46,469 bases of DNA from JANNHP01 sp031404455 (GTDB taxonomy: Bacteria; Planctomycetota; JAJSAM01; JAJVHW01). This document shows positions 1 through 7,582 of this stretch, in pieces. Under the pieces are notes generated by a model. That model ran no database searches. It saw only the letters and a list, made by a program, of their open reading frames with translations, and was not told the DNA's origin. Each line of letters begins with the position of its first letter. The stretch's first letter is position 1. The stretch lies in NCBI GenBank assembly GCA_031404455.1, contig JANNHP010000242.1, positions 1 to 46,469 of the forward strand. Direction: 5' to 3'. Both the position numbers and the translations under genes were made by a program.

Positions 1-2
1 TC

Positions 3-734
3 CTCTCCGTCTCCAACGCCCAGGGCTGCTCGATGGGCCGTCGCGGCGACGGCGCCGACGGTCACTCGTGGGCGGGCGGCCTCGGCGCTCTCCTCGACGC
101 AGAGGGCAACGACACGTACTCCGCCGCGAACTGGGCGCAGGGCACGGGCTACTGGTTCGGGACGGGCGTGCTCTGGGACGGCGCGGGGAACGACGCGTAC
201 GCGGCTGACTGGTGGAACTGCGCCTCGGGCGCGCACTTCTGCATCGGCGCCCTCGTCGACGAGGCGGGCGACGACTCGTACACGTGCCGCGCGACGAACG
301 GCATCGCGTTCGGCCACGACTTCACGCTCGCGGTGCTCGCCGACCTCGCAGGCAACGACAAGTACACGTCGGCGGGCGACTCGATCGCGCGCTCGATCAA
401 CCGCAGCGTCGCGATGCTGCTCGACGGCGGCGGGAACGACGTCCACAGCTCGGGGCCGGTCGAGGCGGGGAAATCGAAGGGACGTCCCGGGGCGGCGACG
501 TTCGACGCGAAGATGCTCGACCGCCGTGCGCCGAGCCTCTACTGGACCGAGCCGACGTCGATCGGGCTCTTCGTCGACTCCGGCGGCGACGAGGGTCTGG
601 CGTCGAAGGACGGCGACCTCACGCGGTGGTGCGACAGCGCGGGCACGGACAACGTGAAAGCGCGCAACTTCGGGATCGGCCTCTACACCGGCGCGCCGAT
701 CGACTGGGAACGTCCGCAGGGCGGGAAGCGGTGA
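3..734 (+). CDS. Secreted-type GND-repeat protein, 5' partial
   Basis: The reading frame is open from base 3, so the gene starts before the window; 243 residues are visible. It contains five spaced copies of a G-[ND]-D-x-[YH] motif (GNDTY, GNDAY, GDDSY, GNDKY, GNDVH), each preceded by a hydrophobic L-x-D-x-x-G stretch, at intervals of about 25-36 residues. This resembles degenerate calcium-binding-type surface repeats but is not the RTX nonapeptide GGxGxDxUx. The C-terminal third lacks repeats. Function is unknown; an extracellular repeat protein is the best inference. It ends just before a REP-like inverted repeat and thyA. Confidence 0.7.
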   Translation, partial: LSVSNAQGCSMGRRGDGADGHSWAGGLGALLDAEGNDTYSAANWAQGTGYWFGTGVLWDGAGNDAYAADWWNCASGAHFCIGALVDEAGDDSYTCRATNGIAFGHDFTLAVLADLAGNDKYTSAGDSIARSINRSVAMLLDGGGNDVHSSGPVEAGKSKGRPGAATFDAKMLDRRAPSLYWTEPTSIGLFVDSGGDEGLASKDGDLTRWCDSAGTDNVKARNFGIGLYTGAPIDWERPQGGKR

Positions 735-736
735 GC

Positions 737-891
737 TCGGGGACGGACCTGACTTTCGCAACTTTTTGACCTTTCGGGGACGGTCCTGGCCGTGAACTTC
801 CCCGATCAGCGCCGCACCGAACCGACTGCGCACGCTGGAAAGTCCGTCAGGACCGTCCCCGAAAGTATCGAAAGTCAGGACCGTCCCGGGC
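737..891. repeat. REP-like inverted repeat, family A (GGGGACGGTCCT)
   Basis: The core GGGGACGG[AT]CCT occurs at 739-750 and 776-787. Its reverse complement occurs at 849-860 and, shortened, at 877-887. Both arms also share the short CTGACTTTCG and ACTTTCGGGG segments, so the two halves (about 737-790 and 842-891) form a long imperfect inverted repeat around a spacer of about 50 nt. The same core recurs at 7515, 7548, 9179 and 9212. This arrangement is typical of REP elements mobilised by IS200-like RAYT transposases; none is encoded in the window. Confidence 0.8.
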
Positions 892-929
892 TCCCCCTGT
901 CGGTCGCGCGCGATAGGCTTGTGCGCGTC

Positions 930-1769
930 ATGCAGCAGTACCTCGACCTCGTCCGGCACGTGCTGGAGTTCGGCGACCGGAAGGCGTCGCGCACCGGCGT
1001 GGACACGCTCTCGGTCTTCGGCGGCCACTACCGAGTGGACCTCGCCGAGGGCTACCCGCTGCTGACCACGAAGCAGATGTACTGGAAGTCGATGCTCCAC
1101 GAGCTCCTCTGGTACCTGACGGGCGAGGACCACATCCGGAACCTCACGAAGAAAACGAAGGTCTGGGACGCCTGGGCCGGCGCGGACGGCAGGCTCGAGA
1201 CCGCCTACGGCTACTACTGGCGGCGCTTCCCGTCGGCGACCCGGAATGCCGACGGCACCTGGACGGTTCGCGAGGTGGACCAGATCCGCTACGTCATCGA
1301 CAAACTGAAGAGCGAGCCGACGAGTCGTCGGCTCGTGGTCTCCGCGTGGGAGCCGGGCAACGCGACGGCGTCCCGGCTTCCGCCGTGCCACTACACATTC
1401 GCGTTCAACGTCCAACGAGGGCGGCTGAACTGCCACCTGAACCAGCGCTCGGGCGACGTGGCCCTCGGCATCCCCTTCAACCTCGCCGCCTACTCCGCGC
1501 TGACGATGATGATCGCGCAGGAGGTCGGGCTCGAACCCGGCGTCTTCAGCCACTTCATCGTCGACGCGCACATCTACACGGCGTCGAAGGACGGCGGCAA
1601 CGCCGAGTACGACCACGTCCCGGGCCTGCTCGAACAGCTCGAACGCAAGCCGAAGAAGCTCCCGCAGCTCGTCATTGCGAAGAAGCCGATCGACGAGCTC
1701 GTCTTCGAGGACTTCCAGATCGTCGGCTACGAGCCGCACCCGAAGATCGACTTCAAGGTGGCGGTTTGA
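930..1769 (+). CDS. thyA: Thymidylate synthase
   Basis: Converts dUMP to dTMP using methylene-tetrahydrofolate in the cytoplasm. The protein has 279 residues, near the usual 264. The catalytic motif P-P-C-H puts Cys at about residue 153, followed by the QRSGDVALGIPFN segment and a YHIYT-equivalent AHIYTAS near the C-terminus. I chose the ATG at 930 (MQQYLDLVRHVLEFG), which aligns with the family N-terminus. An in-frame ATG at 792 would add 46 residues translated from the REP-like repeat and is rejected. The stop overlaps the TTG start of folA by 4 bases (TTGA), so dTMP synthesis and dihydrofolate recycling are translationally coupled. Confidence 0.97.
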   Translation: MQQYLDLVRHVLEFGDRKASRTGVDTLSVFGGHYRVDLAEGYPLLTTKQMYWKSMLHELLWYLTGEDHIRNLTKKTKVWDAWAGADGRLETAYGYYWRRFPSATRNADGTWTVREVDQIRYVIDKLKSEPTSRRLVVSAWEPGNATASRLPPCHYTFAFNVQRGRLNCHLNQRSGDVALGIPFNLAAYSALTMMIAQEVGLEPGVFSHFIVDAHIYTASKDGGNAEYDHVPGLLEQLERKPKKLPQLVIAKKPIDELVFEDFQIVGYEPHPKIDFKVAV

Positions 1770-2260
1770 ACGAGCGGCCGCGCATCGTGATCGTCGCTGC
1801 GGTGGCGCGCGACCGGACCATCGGCAAGGGCGGCAAGCTCCCGTGGCACTACTCCGAGGATTCGCGCTACTTCAAGTCGATCACCATGGGCACGGCGCTC
1901 GTCATGGGGCGGAAGACGTTCGCGTCCCTCGGCCGTCCGCTGCCGGGGCGCGCGAACATCGTCGTCACACGGCGTCCCGAGGCGCTCGCGCGGGAGCAGC
2001 CGGACGTCCTTGCCGCCCGTTCGCTCGACGAAGCGATCGGCGTCGCCGCGGCGCGCGGCGCGCGGACGGTGTCCGTCATCGGCGGCGCCGAGATCTATGC
2101 CGCGGCGCTCGCCATCGCCGACGAACTCGTCCTCACGCAGATCCCCGAGGACGGCGGGGGCGACGTGTTCTTCCCGAAGTTCGACGACACCGCGTGGGTC
2201 GAGACGTCGCGGGAGCGGCGCGAGCGGGTGGAGATCTTGCGGTACGTCCGGCGGACGTGA
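1766..2260 (+). CDS. folA: Dihydrofolate reductase
   Basis: Reduces dihydrofolate, the by-product of ThyA, to tetrahydrofolate with NADPH. The 164-residue product is of normal length. Recognisable family segments are the N-terminal AAVARDRTIGKGGKLPWH (substrate and NADPH loop), F-K-x-x-T-M-G, VMGRKTFASLGRPLPGR-N, SVIGGAEIY, and L-T-Q-I near the C-terminus. The start is inferred to be TTG at 1766, inside the thyA stop (TTGA overlap), with an AAGGTG ribosome-binding site at 1755-1760. Starting later at the GTG in the first strand would remove conserved N-terminal residues. Confidence 0.94.
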   Translation: MNERPRIVIVAAVARDRTIGKGGKLPWHYSEDSRYFKSITMGTALVMGRKTFASLGRPLPGRANIVVTRRPEALAREQPDVLAARSLDEAIGVAAARGARTVSVIGGAEIYAAALAIADELVLTQIPEDGGGDVFFPKFDDTAWVETSRERRERVEILRYVRRT

Positions 2261-2287
2261 CGCGGCGTTCGGGCGTAGAGTGCGGGC

Positions 2288-2455
2288 ATGAGCTTCCGGT
2301 CTCCGCTCGCGCGCCGAAGGGTCGATCCGACGGCGCCTCCCTCGTGGCTGGTCCGGGCGGCTTGGGTTCTCGGGATCGTCGTCGCCACGACGATCGTCTG
2401 GCTGGCCCTCGAGCACTCGGGTGACATGCAGCTCACCGGACACCGGCCCCGATAG
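2288..2455 (+). CDS. Small single-pass membrane protein, hypothetical
   Basis: ATG at 2288 opens a 55-residue frame. It has a basic N-terminus (S-F-R-S-P-L-A-R-R-R), then one hydrophobic helix of about 20 residues (roughly 21-42, rich in V, A, L, I, W), then a short polar tail ending H-R-P-R. The topology follows the positive-inside rule with the N-terminus in the cytoplasm. Codon third positions are mostly G or C, as in neighbours. It lies 27 bases after folA on the same strand, so it may be cotranscribed. No strong ribosome-binding site is visible, and no family is recognised. Confidence 0.5.
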   Translation: MSFRSPLARRRVDPTAPPSWLVRAAWVLGIVVATTIVWLALEHSGDMQLTGHRPR

Positions 2456-2465
2456 GTCCCGTCCG

Positions 2466-3125
2466 TCAGCCGCGAAGCCGCGCCGCGAACTCCGCGATCG
2501 TCTGCACGCACTCGTCGGGGCGCGCGGCCCGTAGCGCCTCCGGGTCGCCGTAGCCGCCGAGGATCGCCACGCTCCGGATGCCGACGGACTTCGCCGCGAG
2601 GATGTCCTGCACGGAATCGCCGACGACGAGTGCGTCCGCCGCGGCGACGCCGAGCTTCGCGAGCGCTGCCGTCATGAACCGCGGGTCGGGCTTCTTCGCG
2701 CCGCAGCTCTCGGGAGTGACGAGCGCGTCGAGCCGGGAGAGGATCTCGAGTCCGCCGAGGAGGGCTCGCGCGGCGATCTCGGGCTTGTTCGTCGTGCAGG
2801 CGGTGAGGACGCCCCGCGATTCGAGGAAGTCGAAGAGGTCGAGGACGCCCGGGTAGAGCGTCGAGAGGTCGCAGGCATGCGCCTCGTAGTGCTCGAGGAA
2901 CGTCGCGAGGAGCGGCGCCACGCGGGGATCGCGCTCGTCCGCGGCGCCGAGCGACCTCACGACGAGCGTCGCGGCGCCCGCGCCGACCCAGCTCTTCACC
3001 TGCCCGTCGGTGACGGGCGTCATCCCCGAGTCCATGCGCGCCTCGTTCAGAGCCCAGACGATGTCGGGGAGCGAATCGGAGAGCGTCCCATCGAGATCGA
3101 ACAGCACCGCGCGCGGGAGCTTCAA
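2466..3125 (-). CDS. HAD-superfamily phosphatase, phosphoglycolate phosphatase-like
   Basis: The 219-residue protein has all four HAD motifs: motif I D-L-D-G-T-L-S-D-S near the N-terminus (nucleophile Asp about residue 10), motif II T-T-N-K, motif III Lys in GAKKPDP, and motif IV V-V-G-D-S-x-x-D. The helical cap follows motif I, placing it in the Gph/PGP-like subfamily. Exact substrate cannot be set from sequence. The start is inferred as TTG at 3125, overlapping the queE stop by 4 bases. It is the last gene of the VWA/HEAT-queC-queE operon; a role connected to queuosine synthesis is possible but unproven. Confidence 0.88.
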   Translation of the reverse strand: MKLPRAVLFDLDGTLSDSLPDIVWALNEARMDSGMTPVTDGQVKSWVGAGAATLVVRSLGAADERDPRVAPLLATFLEHYEAHACDLSTLYPGVLDLFDFLESRGVLTACTTNKPEIAARALLGGLEILSRLDALVTPESCGAKKPDPRFMTAALAKLGVAAADALVVGDSVQDILAAKSVGIRSVAILGGYGDPEALRAARPDECVQTIAEFAARLRG

Positions 3126-3823
3126 CGGCGCCGGGCCTTCGGGTCCCAGATGATCTTGTGGATCTGGAGCTGGAGCCGCGCGGGCGACTTGTCCTCGAGG
3201 AGCCACGCCGCGATCTTGCGCGGGAGCTCGGGGTCGCCGAACACGGGCGCGACGAGGATCGCGCCGCAGCGCGAGGCGAGCGAGTGCTCGCGGATCACCG
3301 TCTTCGCCCAGTCGTAGTCCGCGCGGTCCGCCACGACGAACTTCACCTCGTCGAGGACGGAGAGCTTCGAGAGGTTCGACATGAGGTTCGCGTCGCACTC
3401 GCCGCTCGCGGGGCACTTGAGATCGACGATCCTCCGCACGCGCGGATCGACGCCCGTGACGTCGAGCGAGCCGCCCGTCTCGAGGAGCACCGTGTACTCC
3501 TCGTCGCAGAGGCGCTTCATCAGTTCGTGGACGGGCGGCTGGAGGAGGGGTTCCCCGCCCGTGATCAGCACGTGAGGGAGGAGGTGCCCGCGGACCTCGG
3601 CGAGGATCGTCGGGATCGTCCAGCGGGTGCCGCCCTTGAACGAGAACGCCGAGTCGCACCACACGCAGCGCAGGTTGCAGCGCGCGAGTCGCACGAGGAC
3701 GAACGGGATGCCCGCGAACGTCGTCTCGCCCTGGATGCACGGGTAGATCTCCGTGACGAGGAGCGTGTCGCCGCGCTTCTCGGGCAGGAGAGCCTTCACC
3801 TCTTCGGACTGGGCAGCGGTCAT
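3122..3823 (-). CDS. queE: 7-carboxy-7-deazaguanine synthase (radical SAM)
   Basis: Radical-SAM enzyme that converts 6-carboxy-tetrahydropterin to 7-carboxy-7-deazaguanine in the queuosine/7-deazapurine pathway. It has 233 residues. The substrate-binding segment TEIYPCIQGE is followed by the cluster motif C-x3-C-x2-C (CNLRCVWC), then the SAM-binding GGEPLLQP and the conserved LETGGS and DLKCP segments. The ATG at 3823 overlaps the queC stop (ATGA), and its stop overlaps the HAD start. The substrate-supplying QueD and the downstream QueF or Tgt are not in the window. Confidence 0.94.
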   Translation of the reverse strand: MTAAQSEEVKALLPEKRGDTLLVTEIYPCIQGETTFAGIPFVLVRLARCNLRCVWCDSAFSFKGGTRWTIPTILAEVRGHLLPHVLITGGEPLLQPPVHELMKRLCDEEYTVLLETGGSLDVTGVDPRVRRIVDLKCPASGECDANLMSNLSKLSVLDEVKFVVADRADYDWAKTVIREHSLASRCGAILVAPVFGDPELPRKIAAWLLEDKSPARLQLQIHKIIWDPKARRR

Positions 3824-4542
3824 CTCGGGGGCACAGCGTAACGCGTCGGATCGTCCGCGCCCGCCTCCGCGAACCCGCGGCGCCGGATCCGGCAGGAATC
3901 GCAGGCGCCGCAGGCGAGCGCCTCCGGGCCGACGGGGTCGTAGCAGGAGTGTGTCAGCCCGAGCGGGACGCCGAGGGCGAGGCCCTTTCTGACGATGTCC
4001 GCTTTCGAGAGGTGAACGAGCGGCGCGACGATCCGGAACCGCGAGCGTCCCTCCGCGGCGGACGCGGTCGCGAGGTTCGCCATCGTCTCGAAGGCACGGA
4101 GGTACGGCTCGCGGCAGTCCGGATAGCCCGAGTAGTCCACGGCGTTCGCGCCGATGACGATCTCCTCGGCGCCGATCACCTCGGCGACGGCGAGGGCGAG
4201 CGAGAGGAACACCGTGTTCCGCGCCGGGACGTAGGTGACGGGCACGCCGCGGCCGATGTCGGCGTCGGCCCGCCTCTTCGGCACCGCGATGTCGCCGGTC
4301 AGGGCGCTGCCGCCGATCGACGCGAGGTCGACGCGCACGACGCGGTGCGAAGCGAGCCCGAGCGCCGCCGCGACGCGCGCCGCCGCCGCGAGCTCGGCGC
4401 GGTGGCGCTGCCCGTAGTCGAAGGAGACGGCGTGGACGGCGCGGCCAAGGGACGCGACCCACGCCGCGGCGACGGCGGAGTCGAGGCCTCCGGACAGGAG
4501 CGCCACGGCGGGGGCGACGGGGGCGGGCGCGGCCGGCGTCAC
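3820..4542 (-). CDS. queC: 7-cyano-7-deazaguanine synthase
   Basis: ATP-dependent enzyme converting 7-carboxy-7-deazaguanine, the product of QueE, with ammonia to preQ0. The 240-residue protein has the PP-loop LLSGGLDSAV near residue 16, the conserved Y-V-P-A-R-N-T-V-F segment, and a C-terminal zinc site with cysteines in HSCYDP and CGACDSC. The start is inferred as GTG at 4542, overlapping the stop of the upstream VWA/HEAT gene (GTGA). QueC and QueE overlap by 4 bases, as expected for consecutive steps of one pathway. Confidence 0.94.
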   Translation of the reverse strand: MTPAAPAPVAPAVALLSGGLDSAVAAAWVASLGRAVHAVSFDYGQRHRAELAAAARVAAALGLASHRVVRVDLASIGGSALTGDIAVPKRRADADIGRGVPVTYVPARNTVFLSLALAVAEVIGAEEIVIGANAVDYSGYPDCREPYLRAFETMANLATASAAEGRSRFRIVAPLVHLSKADIVRKGLALGVPLGLTHSCYDPVGPEALACGACDSCRIRRRGFAEAGADDPTRYAVPPR

Positions 4543-6050
4543 CGATCGACGCGGATGAACTTCCCGCCCGAACCCTCGGCGAGGAGCTTGAGCAGGGTCG
4601 CGCGGTCCTCGAACTCGTCGTCCGGCTCGCTCGTCTCGAGCCGCCCGCCCGGGGCGATGAACGCCACGTGCACGCGCACGCGGCGCGTCAGGTTCGCGCG
4701 CCGGAACACCTCGATCACTTCCATCGCCGATTCGGCCGCGCCTTCGCCCCAGGGCAGCGAGTCCGTCGCGAGGAGGATCGTGTCCACGTCGGATTCGTCC
4801 TCGAGGATCTGCTGGAGCGCCGCCTTCAGGTTGAAGCCCGACGAGGTGAGCTGCTTCCTCACCCACGCAACGGCCTGAGCGCGGGCGGCCGGGCCGGCCG
4901 AGAAGCCCTTCCCGAACCGGTCCGTCGTCTTGGCGCAGGTGTAGACGTTGAATCCGATCGTGTCGTCGAGCGCCTCCAGGTACTCGGCGATGCCCTGCTG
5001 CGCGCGAGGGAGGCGGCCCATCCACGACATGCGGCGTCCGAGGTCGAGGACGACCGCGACGCGGTCCGACGCCACGGGGATGCCGAAGAACACGGGCAGC
5101 TTCGGCTGGTCGGCGGGGACGACTGCGGGCTCGGGCTTCTTGCCCTCGATCACCGAGCGCCACGCTGCGGCGTCGAGTCCGACGTCCTTCCCGAAGATTG
5201 CGGCGAGCGATTCGCGCAGCACGTACTTCGTCCGGAGCGGCGCCGTGGACATCGCGTCGGCGAGTGCCGTCGCGGCCGGCGTGTGCTTCGCCGCGGCGAG
5301 GGCGACGGCGGCCGTCTCGACGACGCGCGGGTCGAGGTCGTGGAGCGCGTCCGTCAGCGGCGCGAGCGATTCCTTCGTCCCGGAGCGCGCGAGACCTGTG
5401 ACGGCGCCGAGGCGCGCGAGCGGGATCGAGCTCTTCGAGTCGGCGGTGAGCCGCGCGATCGCCTTCTCCTTGCCGCACGCGCCCAGCGCCGCGCCGATCG
5501 CGTAGTGCTCCTCGGGGAGCCACTTGTCGCCGAGTGCGAGGAGCGCGTCGTAGACCCCGGGGTCGCCGAGCTCGCCGACGCCCTCGAGCATCGCGAATCG
5601 AACGTCGCCCTTCGCCTTCGCCGCGATCTCGACCGCGTGCGCGGAAGCGACGGCCGCGGCGGCGGGCGCGGTGTAGGAGAGCCCTTCGCCGAGCGCGATC
5701 GTCGCTCCGCGCAGCTTCTTGTCCTTCGAGACGCCAAGGACGAGCGCGTCGAGGTCCTTCGGGTCGCCGGAGGCACCGAGGACCTGTGCCACGGCGACGC
5801 GCGTGTCCACGGCGTCGTCGTCGAATGCCTCTCGGAGGAGCTTCCGGCAGGCCTTCTGGTCGAGGTGGTCGAAGAGCGACAGCACGATCTTGCGGCGCTC
5901 GCGCACGCCCGAGTCGTCGTGGTTCTTGGCGGCCTTCTCGTACCTCACCTTCAGCTCGGCGAACGCCTTGTCGTCCGAGGCGGAGGCGGCGGCTGCGACC
6001 GACAACGCCGCTGCCGCGGCGACGACCGTCTTCCTGAGCGTGGCGTTCAT
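4539..6050 (-). CDS. Secreted HEAT-repeat protein with VWA-like C-terminal domain
   Basis: The 503-residue protein begins with a signal peptide (about residues 1-25, ending A-S-A-S). Alanine-rich alpha-helical repeats of HEAT/PBS type follow over about residues 60-310. After a Pro-rich hinge, a von Willebrand A-like domain runs from about residue 330 to the end (V-A-V-V-L-D-L-G-R-R-M-S, then a D-T-I-L-L-A-T-D strand). The metal site is degenerate: the usual DxSxS is D-L-G-R-R here. A binding rather than enzymatic role in the periplasm is inferred. It is the first gene of the queC-queE operon, although no functional link to queuosine is evident. Confidence 0.75.
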   Translation of the reverse strand: MNATLRKTVVAAAAALSVAAAASASDDKAFAELKVRYEKAAKNHDDSGVRERRKIVLSLFDHLDQKACRKLLREAFDDDAVDTRVAVAQVLGASGDPKDLDALVLGVSKDKKLRGATIALGEGLSYTAPAAAAVASAHAVEIAAKAKGDVRFAMLEGVGELGDPGVYDALLALGDKWLPEEHYAIGAALGACGKEKAIARLTADSKSSIPLARLGAVTGLARSGTKESLAPLTDALHDLDPRVVETAAVALAAAKHTPAATALADAMSTAPLRTKYVLRESLAAIFGKDVGLDAAAWRSVIEGKKPEPAVVPADQPKLPVFFGIPVASDRVAVVLDLGRRMSWMGRLPRAQQGIAEYLEALDDTIGFNVYTCAKTTDRFGKGFSAGPAARAQAVAWVRKQLTSSGFNLKAALQQILEDESDVDTILLATDSLPWGEGAAESAMEVIEVFRRANLTRRVRVHVAFIAPGGRLETSEPDDEFEDRATLLKLLAEGSGGKFIRVDR

Positions 6051-6119
6051 CGGCGAAAGGGTAACCGGTCGCGGAAGAAGGGGCAGTAGCCTCCTCGCAG
6101 TCCTGAGGAGGCCGCCAGC

Positions 6120-6764
6120 ATGCGTCCGAACCGCTTCGTCGCCATTGCGTTCCTCGCCGTCTCGCTCACCGCCGCGCCGGCCGCGCACGCCGAGGACAAG
6201 GTCCCGCCCGCGAAGCCCCCGGCGGAAGGTACGAAGCCCGGCGACGTCGTGAAGAAGGACGAAGCGAAGAAGGACGAGGTGCTGCGCGTCGAGAAGGCGA
6301 AGAAGCTCGTCAAGGCGATCGAGGACGCGATCGCCCGCGTGAAGGCCGCGACGCAGATCGACGCGCTCCTCCTGCAGACGCTCATGGAGGCGCTCGACCG
6401 CGCGAAGTCCCTCGCGAAGGAGGCGAAGCCCGAGGAGCTGACCGCCGCCGAGAAGCAGGCCGTGATCGAGGAGGCGAAGAAGCAGGGCGGCGCCGACGCG
6501 CCCGCGGCCGCCGATCCGATGAACGACTGGCAGGAGCGCGCGATCGCGAAGGCGTTCGAAGGCGCCGACCTGAACGAGGAGGAGACGATCAAGGCGAAGA
6601 AGATCGTCGGCGAATGGTGGAAAGAGAACATGGCGTCGATGGGCGACTCGAAGAAGCAGAGCGACCTGAAACGCAAGCGCGACGACGAACTCGAGAATGC
6701 GGTCGGCAAGAAGGCGCGCAAGATCATCAACAACCTGAACTCCATGGGCCCCGGCCGCCGCTGA
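6120..6764 (+). CDS. Periplasmic coiled-coil protein, hypothetical
   Basis: The 214-residue product has a clear signal peptide (positive MRPNR, hydrophobic core, cleavage near A-H-A-E at about residue 24). A Pro/Lys-rich linker, then highly charged Lys/Glu/Ala helices (about 50-210) with heptad-like spacing follow, predicting coiled coil. It is divergent from the VWA/HEAT gene across a 69-base gap. No family is recognised. The next membrane-protein gene starts about 24 bases after its stop. Confidence 0.7.
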   Translation: MRPNRFVAIAFLAVSLTAAPAAHAEDKVPPAKPPAEGTKPGDVVKKDEAKKDEVLRVEKAKKLVKAIEDAIARVKAATQIDALLLQTLMEALDRAKSLAKEAKPEELTAAEKQAVIEEAKKQGGADAPAAADPMNDWQERAIAKAFEGADLNEEETIKAKKIVGEWWKENMASMGDSKKQSDLKRKRDDELENAVGKKARKIINNLNSMGPGRR

Positions 6765-6787
6765 TCCGGCCGGAAGCGCTCCTCCGA

Positions 6788-7507
6788 TTGACCGACGGAC
6801 CCGCCGCGCCGTCCGCGCTCTGCGGCGAGACCCGCTACACGCTCCTGCCAGGACGGATCGTCGTCGAGCGAGGCGGCCGGTCGCACGAGGTTCCCCTCGA
6901 CGACGCCGCCGACCCGGTCTTCCTGCGCCTCCCCGTCGCGGACCTTGACGACGGACGCCCTCTCCGTCGCGCCGCGTTCGACGCGTGGAGCGACCACCTA
7001 CGCGCCTCGCTCGCCGCGGGGCGCGAGTTCGCGTCGACGTACCGCGCGCCGCGGCCCGTCGTCACCGGGCTGACGGTGCTCGGCGCGGGCTGCGTCGCCG
7101 TCCTCTGCGCGTCGCTCCTCTGGTCGTGGGCGTTGCGACCCTCCCGCGCGGTGACCGTGGAGCCGACGATGCTGGAGTCGATCGGCATCCTCGTCGCGGT
7201 CGCCGCGGTCGTCGCGGTGATCGTGTTCTCGGTCGCGGGCCTCGTCCGCGCGTGGCGCTGCCGCCGCGGGAGCTACGTGGCGGTCACGTCGCTCGGACTG
7301 CGCACCGCCGTGGGCGGCCGGGCCGAGGCTCTCTCCGTGGTCGCCGCGGCTGAGTGGCACCCGCTCCTGCGCTGCACGCACCTCGTCTTCGACGACGGCC
7401 GCCCCGACGCGTGGATCCCCGCCGAACCCGGCGCGGCCCGGCGTCTCGACCTCCTGCTCGCGGCGCTCGACGACCGGATGGGGGAGGCTCTGCGACGGCG
7501 GCTGTGA
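6788..7507 (+). CDS. Two-helix membrane protein, hypothetical
   Basis: A frame of 239 residues from TTG at 6788; a CTG start at 6761 overlapping the previous stop is also possible, so the start is uncertain. A soluble N-terminal domain of about 90 residues is followed by two hydrophobic segments (starting V-T-G-L-T-V-L-G and I-G-I-L-V-A-V-A) separated by a short loop, then a soluble C-terminal domain ending in Arg-rich R-R-R-L. This resembles a bacterial PH-domain-like or YcxB-like layout, but I cannot assign a family. It ends next to REP-like repeats. Confidence 0.6.
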   Translation: MTDGPAAPSALCGETRYTLLPGRIVVERGGRSHEVPLDDAADPVFLRLPVADLDDGRPLRRAAFDAWSDHLRASLAAGREFASTYRAPRPVVTGLTVLGAGCVAVLCASLLWSWALRPSRAVTVEPTMLESIGILVAVAAVVAVIVFSVAGLVRAWRCRRGSYVAVTSLGLRTAVGGRAEALSVVAAAEWHPLLRCTHLVFDDGRPDAWIPAEPGAARRLDLLLAALDDRMGEALRRRL

Positions 7508-7575
7508 ACCTTTCGGGGACGGTCCTTGGAGTACTTGATGACTTTTCGGGGACGGTCCTTCGAGTACTTCCGGCT
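7508..7575 (+). repeat. REP-like direct repeat pair, family A
   Basis: Two copies of GGGGACGGTCCT at 7515-7526 and 7548-7559, 33 bases apart, each followed by GAGTACTT after a few bases. They fill the gap between the convergent genes ending at 7507 and 7583. A matching pair lies beyond the start of the same minus-strand gene at 9179 and 9212, so the gene is bracketed by this family. Confidence 0.75.
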
Positions 7576-7582
7576 TCGCGGG

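Noticed and set aside
3..734. RTX toxin/hemolysin nonapeptide repeats
   Set aside because: The G-N-D-x-Y motifs are 25-36 residues apart, not nine, and lack the GGxGxD pattern.
792..929. Extended N-terminus of thyA from the ATG at 792
   Set aside because: These 46 codons translate the REP-like inverted repeat, and ThyA homologues start at the M-Q-Q-Y-L equivalent.
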